A stretch of DNA of 64,000 nt, taken from Bacteroidota bacterium. Lineage in GTDB: Bacteria; Bacteroidota; Bacteroidia; Chitinophagales; BACL12. A model generated the notes under the pieces. It did no database searches and had not been told where the DNA came from. It saw nothing but the letters and a program-made list of their open reading frames with translations. The stretch's first letter is position 1, and every line of letters begins with the position of its first letter. The translations under genes were made by a program, and so were the position numbers. Below are positions 27,792 through 36,650 of this stretch, one piece after another. The stretch lies in contig JADKEK010000005.1 in assembly GCA_016718035.1 (NCBI GenBank), positions 124,001-188,000 on the forward strand, given 5' to 3'.

Positions 27792-30700
27792 ATGCAAATT
27801 TCAGCCAACCATAAAAAATCATTTACCGAAGCATATGCTTCATTAAACGAAAATCAGCGCAAAGCGGTTGATACCATTGAAGGACCGGTTTTGGTGGTTG
27901 CAGGACCGGGAACGGGAAAAACACAAATTTTAGCCGTGCGAATAGGCAAAATTTTAATGGAAACCGACACGCTTCCGGATAATATTCTGTGTTTAACTTA
28001 TACCGACGCCGGCACCATCGCCATGCGTAAACGTTTGCTCGATTTTATTGGTCCTGATGCTTATCGAGTGCATATTTATACCTTCCACGCATTTTGTAAT
28101 GATGTAATTCAGGCCAACCTCGATTATTTTGGTAAACGTGAACTTGAACCAATTTCTGAGTTGGAAAATGTTAATTTGATAGAACAACTGTTAGAAGAAT
28201 TACCTCTTAACCATCCGTTAAAAAAATTGAAAGGCGATAAAAGTTATGAAGTAGGACGCTTGAATAATTTTTTTAAAATGATGAAGGATGAAGATTGGGA
28301 TGAACAAAAAATAAATCAAACTATTGATGCCTATATTGCCGATTTACCGAACAGAGAAGATTATATATATAAACGTGCAAACGCCAAAACAGGCGTAAAA
28401 GTTGGCGATGTAAAACAAAAAGAATTACAGGCAGAAGTTGACCGTATGGAAAAAACACGGGCTGCTGCCAATATGTATCCTGAATATGTATCACGCATGC
28501 GCGCCATGGGGCGATACGATTACAGCGATATGATTTTATGGGTGATAAAAGCTTTTCGCGACACCTCACCTGCAGGAGAAAATATGTTGCGCAACTATCA
28601 GGAACGATATTTATATTTTTTGGTGGACGAATTTCAAGATACCAATGGTGCGCAAAATGAAATACTGAATTTATTAATTAGTTATTGGGATATACCAAAC
28701 GTATTTGCCGTTGGTGACGACGATCAAAGTATTTATGAATTTCAAGGAGCGCGTGTAAAAAATATAATGGATTTTTATCAGTCATACGAACATGAAATTG
28801 AAGTTGTTGTACTTACCGATAATTATCGCTCACATCAGGCGATTTTAGATGCTTCGCGGGTTATTATTGAAAAAAATGAAGAGCGACTGATCAATAAATT
28901 AAATAATTTATCCAAAGTACTTACCGCAGCGCATACCGAAAGACAGCTTATTACCGAACCTGCCATTATTGAATACCAAAATCCGGCACAGGAGCATGCG
29001 GGTGTGTTGATGGCAATAGAGGCTTTATTAAATGATGGTGTGCCTGCTGAGGAAATTGCAGTATTATATCATAAACACGCACAAGCGGAAGAGCTCATCA
29101 ACGTTTTTGAAAAAAGAGGTTTGCCTTATCAGGTGCGTAGAAAAATAAATATATTGGAATTACCGCTGGTAAATCAAATGATTAATATTTTAACTTACCT
29201 GGGTGATGAAAGTAAAAAACCACATAGCGGTGAATATTTATTATTTGAAATAATGCATTATCCGTTTTTTGGTATTCATCCGCATGATGTAGCTGCAATT
29301 TCTGCATGGATTAGTGCAAAACGAGACAGAACATTTACCTGGCGTTCGGTTTTGGCAGATAAATCGGTATTAAATACGATTAAACTTCGCAGTCACGAGG
29401 CAATAGATAAGTTTGAAGAAAAATTAACCCACTGGTTATCTGAGTCGTTTAACCTGACACTGCAAATGTTATTTGAAAAAGTGTTAAACGAAAGTGGCAT
29501 GTTGCAATTTTTATTGCGTGGAGAAAACAGGGTCTTTAATTTAGAAGTAATTACCACTTTGTTTGACCATATTAAATCGGAAGGTTTACGTTTGCCGAGA
29601 TTAAATATTCATCAGTATTTAGATACATTGGAGCAAATGCAGGTGCACGATTTAAAAATAGAAATACAAAAATCTATTTCTAAAACCGGCGGTGTAAATT
29701 TTATTACTACCCACTCCAGTAAAGGATTGGAATTTGAGTATGTATTTTTAATTGGCTGCAATAGTGATAAATGGGAAAAGTCGAGAGCAAACAATCAAAA
29801 ATTTGTATTGCCCGATACCTTGACATTTACCGAAAGCAGCAATAAAATTGAAGGACTGCGCCGTTTGTTTTATGTGGCAATGACCAGAGCGAAACAACAT
29901 TTATTTATATCATATGCATCGCATACCAATGAGGGTAAAGATGCTGAACCATCTGCATTTATTGCTGAATTAAAAGAAGGCACCGGTTTAATACAACAGC
30001 CCAAAACCATTGCAGAGGAGCTGTTGGCGGAATATAAAATCACCGCATTAATGGAAACGCCTAAGGTGATGATTACCTTGTTTGACAGGGAGTATATCCA
30101 ACAAAAAGTGGAACATTTTGTGATGAGTGCTTCAGCTTTAAATGCTTATTTAGATTGCCCGGTAAAATATTATTTTGAAAGAATTGTTGGTGTGCCTGCT
30201 GCAAAAAACGATAGTATGTCATTTGGTTCTGCCGTGCATTATGCATTGAGAAGAATGTTTGAACGCATGCGCGAAGCAGAAGGTCATCCTTTTCCAACCA
30301 TTAATGTTGTGCTTAGCGACTTTTTATATGAGATGCGCAGAAACGAGGATTCGTTTACGGAAAAACAATTTCAAAATCGCCTCGATTTAGGTAAACAGGT
30401 GTTGACTGATTATTATAATAAGTATATCAATCACTTTAATAAAGTAGTGGTACTGGAATATCCAATTCGCAATGTAATAATGGACGATGTGCCAATAACC
30501 GGTGTGTTTGATAAAGTTGAATTTAACGGTAATGAAGTAAACGTTGTTGATTACAAAACCGGTAATGCTGACAGAAGTAAAGAAAAGTTATATCCACCAC
30601 ATCCAAAAGACCCTAATGGAGGCGATTACTGGCGACAAATTATGTTCTATAAAATATTGCTCGACAATCAAAAATATAAGCCTTGGAAAATGGTAAGCGG

Positions 30701-30896
30701 AGAAATAGATTTTCTTGAAAAAAATGAAAAAGGTGATTTAGTAAAATATCGTTTCCCAATTGTGCAGGATGAAGTAGATGTTGTGAAAGCACAAATTAAA
30801 GAAGTATATCATCAAATTAAAAGCTTAGCATTTACCGAAGGTTGCGGAAAAGAAGAATGCAAATGGTGCAATTTTGTGAGAGAAACTGCACAATAA
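27792..30896 (+). CDS. UvrD/PcrA-type helicase fused to PD-(D/E)XK nuclease (AddB-like cysteines)
   Basis: This 1034-residue DNA-repair enzyme has superfamily 1A helicase motifs: Walker A GPGTGKT (38-44), Walker B DEFQDTNGAQ (about 279), DDDQSIYEFQGA, DNYRSH, THSSKGLEFEYV and RRLFYVAMTRAKQ. The C-terminal third is a RecB-type nuclease: FGSAVHYALRR, GVFDKVEF, VVDYKTGNA (about 919) and YWRQIMFYK. Cys789 precedes the nuclease and Cys1018, Cys1023 and Cys1026 follow it, the arrangement that holds a 4Fe-4S cluster in AddB, Cas4 and Dna2. It probably processes DNA ends in recombination or repair. ATG 27792 is used; a longer frame to 27588 runs through the divergent gene. Pyrophosphatase starts one base after its stop. 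Confidence 0.92.
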   Translation: MQISANHKKSFTEAYASLNENQRKAVDTIEGPVLVVAGPGTGKTQILAVRIGKILMETDTLPDNILCLTYTDAGTIAMRKRLLDFIGPDAYRVHIYTFHAFCNDVIQANLDYFGKRELEPISELENVNLIEQLLEELPLNHPLKKLKGDKSYEVGRLNNFFKMMKDEDWDEQKINQTIDAYIADLPNREDYIYKRANAKTGVKVGDVKQKELQAEVDRMEKTRAAANMYPEYVSRMRAMGRYDYSDMILWVIKAFRDTSPAGENMLRNYQERYLYFLVDEFQDTNGAQNEILNLLISYWDIPNVFAVGDDDQSIYEFQGARVKNIMDFYQSYEHEIEVVVLTDNYRSHQAILDASRVIIEKNEERLINKLNNLSKVLTAAHTERQLITEPAIIEYQNPAQEHAGVLMAIEALLNDGVPAEEIAVLYHKHAQAEELINVFEKRGLPYQVRRKINILELPLVNQMINILTYLGDESKKPHSGEYLLFEIMHYPFFGIHPHDVAAISAWISAKRDRTFTWRSVLADKSVLNTIKLRSHEAIDKFEEKLTHWLSESFNLTLQMLFEKVLNESGMLQFLLRGENRVFNLEVITTLFDHIKSEGLRLPRLNIHQYLDTLEQMQVHDLKIEIQKSISKTGGVNFITTHSSKGLEFEYVFLIGCNSDKWEKSRANNQKFVLPDTLTFTESSNKIEGLRRLFYVAMTRAKQHLFISYASHTNEGKDAEPSAFIAELKEGTGLIQQPKTIAEELLAEYKITALMETPKVMITLFDREYIQQKVEHFVMSASALNAYLDCPVKYYFERIVGVPAAKNDSMSFGSAVHYALRRMFERMREAEGHPFPTINVVLSDFLYEMRRNEDSFTEKQFQNRLDLGKQVLTDYYNKYINHFNKVVVLEYPIRNVIMDDVPITGVFDKVEFNGNEVNVVDYKTGNADRSKEKLYPPHPKDPNGGDYWRQIMFYKILLDNQKYKPWKMVSGEIDFLEKNEKGDLVKYRFPIVQDEVDVVKAQIKEVYHQIKSLAFTEGCGKEECKWCNFVRETAQ

Positions 30897-30897
30897 A

Positions 30898-31524
30898 ATG
30901 AATAACATGATGAAACAAAATTATACTGTTCACCCTTGGCATGGCATAAGCGCAGGAGTTAACGCACCTGATGCTGTTACCGCATTTATTGAAATAGTGC
31001 CAACGGATACTGTAAAGTACGAAATTGATAAAGCGAGCGGATTTTTAAAGGTTGACAGGCCTCAGAAATACAGCAATGTATTACCTTGTTTATATGGATT
31101 TATTCCGCAAACTTATTGTGGTCAGAAAATTGGTGATTATTGCTCATCAAAAACAGGACGAACCGGAATTTATGGAGATGGAGACCCGTTGGATATATGT
31201 GTCTTTACCGAAAAAAATATCACACATGGCAATATTATAGTTCCGGCCACACCAATTGGCGGATTCAGGATGATTGACGGAGGTCAGGCAGATGATAAAA
31301 TTATTGCCGTAATGTATCACGACGAAATTTATTCAGGATGGGACGATATCGACCACATGCCATTGTCGCTGGTTGAGCGTTTAAAACATTATTTTTTAAC
31401 CTATAAGGCCATGCCCGGAGCGCCCAACAAAGCTGAAATTACACACTTATATAATAAACAGGAAGCGCGCGAAATAATTAAAGCTTCAATGGAAGATTAT
31501 TTCAGTCTGATAAAATCAGAATAA
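30898..31524 (+). CDS. ppa: soluble inorganic pyrophosphatase
   Basis: Family I pyrophosphatase hydrolyses PPi to phosphate and drives biosynthetic reactions in the cytoplasm. The 208-residue protein carries the metal-binding signature YGDGDPLDICV (Asp94, Asp96, Asp99). Other conserved elements are EIDKASGFLKVDRP, LYGFIPQTYCG and a C-terminal LKHYFLTYK. Several ATGs cluster at the start (30898, 30907, 30910); the first is one base past the helicase stop, so the two genes are probably coupled. Helicase with pyrophosphatase is not an obvious functional pair, so this is likely positional. Confidence 0.94.
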   Translation: MNNMMKQNYTVHPWHGISAGVNAPDAVTAFIEIVPTDTVKYEIDKASGFLKVDRPQKYSNVLPCLYGFIPQTYCGQKIGDYCSSKTGRTGIYGDGDPLDICVFTEKNITHGNIIVPATPIGGFRMIDGGQADDKIIAVMYHDEIYSGWDDIDHMPLSLVERLKHYFLTYKAMPGAPNKAEITHLYNKQEAREIIKASMEDYFSLIKSE

Positions 31525-31528
31525 TTAT

Positions 31529-32047
31529 TTACGCATTTGCTACCAGATTGATATGCGCAAGGTGATGTTCACAATGCCATGCATATAATGCTGTATTAAC
31601 AAACAACGTAATTTCTTTACCTGAAGCCGGGTGGATAAATGTTTTTTGAAAATCAGCTTCGTTCATAGCAAGTAAAACGGCTACCCAACGCTGATGCACA
31701 CCTTTAATTATTTGCAAAGAATCGTGAATTGGAAAAGTAATACTATCTGCCATTTTCGCCCAAGCCGATTCATTATAGGCTTTAATTGTGGGTTTATCTT
31801 CTGTTAAAGCCAGCTTCAGTCGAATAATACTATTCATATGACTGTCGGCGCAATGATGCACTACTTGTCTTACCGTCCACCCATCGGGCCTGTAAGGCAT
31901 ATCTAATTGTTGTTCGGTTAAATTTGAAGTGGCAGCAATTATTTTATCGGGAAACGATTGAATGGTGGAGATATAGTTGTCCAGTAAGTTTGTAGAAAAA
32001 TCAGTTGGAGCAATAAATTTTCCAACCGGGTATTGTAGGTTTTGCAT
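31529..32047 (-). CDS. YfiT/BstA-family DinB-fold putative metal-dependent hydrolase
   Basis: YfiT-type proteins are four-helix-bundle metal enzymes of the DinB superfamily, related to thiol S-transferases. The 172-residue product matches the family in length and in its conserved segments: YRPDGWTVRQVVHHCADSHM, RLKLALTEDKPTIKAYNE and the final AWHCEHHLAHI. His in VVHHCADSH and two His in WHCEHHLAH are positioned as the three metal ligands. It is convergent with ppa, with only four bases between the stops. A perfect 8-bp dyad sits just upstream of its start. Confidence 0.9.
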   Translation of the reverse strand: MQNLQYPVGKFIAPTDFSTNLLDNYISTIQSFPDKIIAATSNLTEQQLDMPYRPDGWTVRQVVHHCADSHMNSIIRLKLALTEDKPTIKAYNESAWAKMADSITFPIHDSLQIIKGVHQRWVAVLLAMNEADFQKTFIHPASGKEITLFVNTALYAWHCEHHLAHINLVANA

Positions 32048-32057
32048 TTTATTGAAT

Positions 32058-32078
32058 TTGAAATGGAATACATTTCAA
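32058..32078 (-). promoter_or_regulatory. dyad TTGAAATG-N5-CATTTCAA upstream of the YfiT-like gene
   Basis: A perfect 8-bp inverted repeat with a 5-base spacer ends 10 bases before the ATG at 32047. Placement and symmetry suit a repressor operator; a hairpin in the leader is the alternative. No regulator is identified. Confidence 0.4.
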
Positions 32079-32302
32079 TTAAAAAAATAGTTCCATTTGT
32101 TATATTCCCTAAGCATTTCCATCTGCCATTTAATTTCCAAGGAAAAATGGTATGATTGGTAACATAAAAGTTAATTTGCTATCTAGACAAAATTGCAATT
32201 GGTGTAAGTAGAAAAATATAAAACAAGATTCGTTGCTTTTTACCCAAAATTTTAACCAATGCGTATCTTAGTGTCTAAAGTAAAAAAAAACAGGAAAGCG
32301 GT

Positions 32303-34108
32303 ATGCCGGATAAAACGAGTTTATATGCACCATTGTTGGTGGAAACAGCCTGGGAGGTTTGTAATCAGGTAGGAGGAATTTATACAGTGGTAAGGAGTAA
32401 AGCTCCTGAAATAGTAGATAAATGGGCCGGCAATTACTGTATGGTAGGGCCTTTATTACATAGCAAGCTGCCTGCTGAGTTTGAAGAGGGTTTCGATTAT
32501 GATGACGCCTTTGGTCAGGCTGTGTTGGAAATGCGAAAATTGGGTTTTGAAATACATTACGGCCGCTGGCTAACAGACGGTAAGCCCAAAGTGGTATTAA
32601 TGCCGCCAACACAGGTGTACGATAAGTTGAAAGATATTCGCACCACATTACTGCACGACCACAAAATCAATATTTTTAACCCAGATGATTTATTGCAACA
32701 GGTTATTGCTTTTGGTTATTTGGTTACGCAGTTTTTAACTACACTTGAGCAGCTACAAAAAGGCAATCCAATAATTGCGCATTTCCACGAATGGATGACC
32801 GGTATGCCAATTGGAGCAATTAAAAAAGAAGGATTGCGGATAAAAACCGTATTTACCACGCATGCTACTTTGTTGGGAAGATATATTGCCGGCAACGACG
32901 ATAATTTTTATCGCAACTTAAGCAATTACGATTGGCTGCAAATGGCGCAAAAATTTTATATCGAGCCGCAAACCAGACTGGAACGTATGGCTGCCAACGA
33001 TTGTGATACGTTTACTACTGTAAGCGATATAACAGGAAAAGAATGCGAATTTTTATTAGGCAGAAAACCGGATATGATTTTACCAAATGGTATCAGTTTG
33101 CCGCGATTTTTAGCTACGCACGAATTACAAAACCTGCACGGTCAGTTCCGAAACAAGATTGATGAATTTGTGATGTCGCACTTTTTTCATTCTTATACTT
33201 TCGATTTAGATAAAACAGTTTATTTTTTCACCTCAGGCAGATATGAATATCACAACAAAGGATATGATTTAACACTGGAGGCACTGAAGCGATTAAACGA
33301 CCGCATGAAAAAAGAGAATACTGATAAAACAGTAGTCATGTTTTTTATCACCAAGCGACCATTTGAAACAATTAATCCGTTGGTGTTGCATGCACGCGCA
33401 GCAATGGATGATATTCGTTCAACATGTGAAGAGATGTTGAAACAAATACGCGAAAAATTATTTAAAGCGGCGGCAACAAATGTGGATCCCAATGTTCCGG
33501 AATTAAATGATTTTATTGACGATTATTGGAAATTTCGATATCGCAAACAAATCCAAAGCTGGAAGAGCGACTTTTGGCCAATTGTAGTTACCCATAATTT
33601 AAAAAATGATGCGGGTGATGAAATTTTAGGTTACCTGCGCTCTCACGATTTAATCAATAAACCCGGTGATAAAGTAAAAATGGTATATCATCCTGATTTT
33701 GTTGCGGCCACTTCACCATTATTTGGAATGGAGTATCCGCAATTTGTAAGAGGATGCCACCTGGGTTTATTTCCAAGTTATTATGAACCGTGGGGTTATA
33801 CACCACTAGAGTGCGTTGCACGCGGGGTTCCGGCCATTACCAGCGATTTGAGCGGGTTCGGAAATTATTGCCAAACTAAATTCCGCAACCTCGACGAAAA
33901 AGGCATTTATATTGTAAAACGCAAAACAAAAACCTTTGACGAAAGTGCAGATGAATTATGTGAAATGATGTACAATTTTGTGCAACTAAGCCGACGCGAA
34001 CGTATTATTTTAAGAAATACGGTTGAGAGTTATGCCGAAAATTTCGACTGGAGTAATCTGGCTTCTAATTATGAAAAAGCATATCAATTGGTGTTGCAGG
34101 GAAAATAA
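32303..34108 (+). CDS. GT3-family glycogen synthase
   Basis: Glycosyltransferase family 3 is the family of animal and fungal glycogen synthases (UDP-glucose donor), also present in many Bacteroidota; it extends alpha-1,4-glucan chains. The 601-residue protein opens with VETAWEVCNQVGGIYTVVRS, the GT3 N-terminal donor loop. It continues with FHEWMTGMPIGAIK, TTHATLLGRYIAGNDDNFY and LERMAANDCDTFTTVSDIT. The catalytic loop FPSYYEPWGYTPLECVARG (about 489-508) holds the two family glutamates. The ATG is preceded by AGGAAAG. A bidirectional terminator follows. The usual bacterial GT5 GlgA is a different family, so the symbol glgA is not applied. Confidence 0.9.
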   Translation: MPDKTSLYAPLLVETAWEVCNQVGGIYTVVRSKAPEIVDKWAGNYCMVGPLLHSKLPAEFEEGFDYDDAFGQAVLEMRKLGFEIHYGRWLTDGKPKVVLMPPTQVYDKLKDIRTTLLHDHKINIFNPDDLLQQVIAFGYLVTQFLTTLEQLQKGNPIIAHFHEWMTGMPIGAIKKEGLRIKTVFTTHATLLGRYIAGNDDNFYRNLSNYDWLQMAQKFYIEPQTRLERMAANDCDTFTTVSDITGKECEFLLGRKPDMILPNGISLPRFLATHELQNLHGQFRNKIDEFVMSHFFHSYTFDLDKTVYFFTSGRYEYHNKGYDLTLEALKRLNDRMKKENTDKTVVMFFITKRPFETINPLVLHARAAMDDIRSTCEEMLKQIREKLFKAAATNVDPNVPELNDFIDDYWKFRYRKQIQSWKSDFWPIVVTHNLKNDAGDEILGYLRSHDLINKPGDKVKMVYHPDFVAATSPLFGMEYPQFVRGCHLGLFPSYYEPWGYTPLECVARGVPAITSDLSGFGNYCQTKFRNLDEKGIYIVKRKTKTFDESADELCEMMYNFVQLSRRERIILRNTVESYAENFDWSNLASNYEKAYQLVLQGK

Positions 34109-34202
34109 ATATCACTTAATTTAATTCGAATTTACAGCAGCATAAATTTCTACAACCATTTACATTAATTGCTCGCTCAATTTTTTTCAATTGATAACAA
34201 AC

Positions 34203-34236
34203 AAAAAACCCCGACGAATTAACGCCGGGGTTTTTT
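34203..34236. terminator. bidirectional rho-independent terminator
   Basis: Stem AAAAAACCCCG/CGGGGTTTTTT with a 12-base loop between the convergent glycogen synthase and T9SS cargo genes. It has A and T tracts on both sides. Confidence 0.93.
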
Positions 34237-34257
34237 ATGTAGTAATTAGTTATTTAA

Positions 34258-35022
34258 TTACAATTTAACAATGTTACCAGAAGTAACTGCATCACCTGCA
34301 ATTACACGATAAACATAGTTACCAGCAGGAAGTGTAGTAACATCAATGCTATAAGCATGGTTACCGGCAACTTCATTTGCATTAGCAACAGTGTAAACTT
34401 CCTGACCCATCATGTTGATGATGCTTACAGAAACTTCAGCAGCAGCTTGTAAATTGAAACTGATAGCAGCAGTTGTAGAAACAGGGTTTGGAGAAACCAC
34501 AACGCCTGAAACTAAGTTTACATTTTCAACACCTAATACGATAGGATCGCTACCATCGCATTTGAAACATGCATCCCAGCAATACTGTAACATAACATCA
34601 GCATCAGGGATAACTAATGTACGGTTGATGTTTCCACCACCATCATCAGTTCCACAACCGCCAGTTGCAATTGTATTAGTAGTATCAGTTCCTTCGTTAG
34701 TTCCCCAGTTGTCGTTTACAAATTTGTAAGGCTGAGTCATACCAATAGAAGCAGTTGGATAAGTAACAGTGATAGACCACACGTTGCTACCCATGTCAGT
34801 TAAAGCACAAGTTGGATCGGCTGGTGACCAAGAAGCCATAGCAGTACCTGCATTTTCAGCAGCTAAAGCACCAAAGTCGCCACCAATTCTGATACCACCC
34901 GGAAGAAGTGTATTACCTGCAGCTAAGTAGTTTGTAATGTCAACCATATAGGTAACATTTACCTGTGCGTTAACTGCACCGGCTACAAACAAAATTGAAA
35001 GTAAAGAGTAAATTTTTTTCAT
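34258..35022 (-). CDS. small secreted protein with T9SS sorting domain
   Basis: This 254-residue protein has a signal peptide (YSLLSILFVAGAVNAQ). A ~130-residue beta-rich domain follows, with YMVDITNYLAAG, GIRIGGDFGAL, SNVWSITVTYP, PYKFVNDNWG and six cysteines that may pair as disulfides (one in ADPTCAL, one in GGCGTD, three in YCWDACFKC, and others). A type A T9SS sorting domain (about 172-254, SPNPVSTTAAISFNL ... GNYVYRVI) ends it. The N-terminal layout recalls starch-binding-like sandwich domains (strand, WSP, VTYP, Y-KF-N-W), but this is weak resemblance only. Codons are unusually uniform and GC3-richer than the neighbours, as in well-expressed genes. Confidence 0.82.
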   Translation of the reverse strand: MKKIYSLLSILFVAGAVNAQVNVTYMVDITNYLAAGNTLLPGGIRIGGDFGALAAENAGTAMASWSPADPTCALTDMGSNVWSITVTYPTASIGMTQPYKFVNDNWGTNEGTDTTNTIATGGCGTDDGGGNINRTLVIPDADVMLQYCWDACFKCDGSDPIVLGVENVNLVSGVVVSPNPVSTTAAISFNLQAAAEVSVSIINMMGQEVYTVANANEVAGNHAYSIDVTTLPAGNYVYRVIAGDAVTSGNIVKL

Positions 35023-35473
35023 AACTAAACTGTTTTTTAAGCTTAAAAATTAAAATATCAGCCTAAAGTTAAAGATTATTTCAATAAAAACGCCCTAATT
35101 TTTAACAAGAAATTGACAGTAGAATATAATATTGAACAGTTGCTCTTGTAGCGTTTTCAACCCTCTAAACAGGTGTAAATTTTTCATCGGTAAAAATCAT
35201 TTTCAAACGGCTAATAAAATTGAATGTGGCGGTATAATTGGCTGATAGCCGATAACTTAGAAGTTGGAAAGAGACAGGCAATAGGCAGTTGCAAAACCAG
35301 TGTTACCTGTAATTATATGTTAAAAACGCAAATTGTAGTCATTACAATAAGTAAGGATTTTTAAAAATGCGGCAAGTTTTGAGAGGCGTAAATCCCGCGC
35401 TTACAGCAGACTCCGGCTTGGTTTGGGGATTCACCTGTTTAGCTTATATAACCAGGTAGAACACAATTGCCAA
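35023..35473. other. 450-bp intergenic region, nothing recognised
   Basis: No frame with coding character, no tRNA-like structure and no strong hairpin. A weak 6-bp repeat pair CGGCTA/TAGCCG is present, and a slightly GC-richer patch near 35380-35440. The 34258 gene presumably has its promoter in the first ~100 bases. Confidence 0.5.
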
Positions 35474-36385
35474 CTATTCTATTATTTCGCCAATGGTAGC
35501 CAAGGTTAATGGTGTGCCTACCATGCGTACATTGGCCGGTATTTTGCCAATGGTGCCTGAAACCATAACGAGTAATCCCTCTTTTTTAAAATCTTCGGGC
35601 AGCATTACCGGCAAATAACGGGTAATGTCATTTCTACCGTTATCAACCTCAATCACAAAGGTTCCGGCAATAAGTTTAATTGTACCTTTTGTTTCGGGTA
35701 AAAAACCAACTGAATCAAATGGAAATAAATCTTTCACGGCATCTTGAATTTTTTGTGCATCAAATTGTTCGGTTGATTCAGATTTTATGTCTTTAATTTT
35801 AATTGGAGTGCCCATCATTCGCACATTAGGGTCGCTTTTTAAAATGGTAGCACTAAATGTTATAGCGGTATTCGCAACTAAAAAATCTTGCGGTAAAAAA
35901 TCGGGAACATACCGTTTAGTTTCACCATTTATCTCCTGCTCAATAAGGAACACATCTCCAATGGCAATAATTTTTCCGTTTGCATTGCTAATAAAACCAA
36001 CAGAATCGGGGTCTGGCAAGGCTTGGCTTACCTTTTCTTCAGACAATGTTTCGCCATTATTCGGATTGGGTTTGGTGCGGTATAACACTCTAATCATGCT
36101 GAGTTTAAGTGGGGTGCCAACCATTTTAACATTAGTTGGAATACGCCCGATAGCACCTTCAAATACCACCTCCTGATTGTTTATACAATATTTTTCAGGC
36201 AAATTAACCGGCAAATAGTATTGAGTAAAATTCGCTTTGTCCACCTTAATTACCCAAGTATCGTTTTTTATCACTACTGTTCCTATTTCTATACTTTTTA
36301 CGCCAACGGAATCAAAAACGTAAGATTGCGCCGAAGCAGCGCCAAAACCCAGAATCAGGAATAAAAAGGTGTACAAAGTTTTCAT
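35474..36385 (-). CDS. secreted protein with three internal repeats, function unknown
   Basis: This 303-residue protein has a signal peptide ending GAASAQ. It contains three copies of a ~70-residue beta-rich unit (about 24-97, 126-200, 223-298). Each opens with FDSVG/DSVGF, contains an (Y)LPxxLPxx(F/Y) strand and ends with V(K/R)M(V/M)GTP. The distance from DSVG to GTP is nearly constant (about 65 residues). No C-terminal sorting domain is seen, so it probably stays in the periplasm. I do not recognise the unit. Confidence 0.75.
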   Translation of the reverse strand: MKTLYTFLFLILGFGAASAQSYVFDSVGVKSIEIGTVVIKNDTWVIKVDKANFTQYYLPVNLPEKYCINNQEVVFEGAIGRIPTNVKMVGTPLKLSMIRVLYRTKPNPNNGETLSEEKVSQALPDPDSVGFISNANGKIIAIGDVFLIEQEINGETKRYVPDFLPQDFLVANTAITFSATILKSDPNVRMMGTPIKIKDIKSESTEQFDAQKIQDAVKDLFPFDSVGFLPETKGTIKLIAGTFVIEVDNGRNDITRYLPVMLPEDFKKEGLLVMVSGTIGKIPANVRMVGTPLTLATIGEIIE

Positions 36386-36445
36386 ACCAATTGTGTGGCT
36401 AAAATTATACCAAATTGTTTTGAATCTGCATTTTTTAACCAGAAC

Positions 36446-36601
36446 TCATCTCAAAAATAACTTTGGGGTCTTTTCTGCGTCGTTGCTCTTTATCCTTCGT
36501 TGCTTGAATTGCCCGTACTTCCTCCGGTATGGGCTGCTCCAAGCGCCTCGGCTAAAGAGCGAATAATTGAAAATACTAGCGCAAACCTATTTTTGAGAGG
36601 A
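36446..36601. repeat. 156-bp near-palindromic hairpin element (MITE- or REP-like)
   Basis: The outer arms TCATCTCAAAAATA and TATTTTTGAGAGGA match in 13 of 14 positions, and inner arms GCTCTTTA/TAAAGAGC are perfect. Further paired blocks GCTTG/CAAGC and GCCCGTAC/GTATGGGC close around a loop TTCCTCCG. The middle is much more GC-rich than its surroundings. It fills most of the gap between 36386 and 36650. It has no coding frame of its own and no second copy in this window. A miniature transposable or extragenic palindromic element, or a structured RNA, are the options. Confidence 0.6.
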
Positions 36602-36650
36602 TTTCAACTGAATGAGATAGAAATATACTTTTTTGTAACTTTATTCAACC

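Noticed and set aside
35023..35473. Search for a tRNA or small RNA in the 450-bp gap
   Set aside because: No T-loop-like sequence, no cloverleaf pairing and no terminator found.
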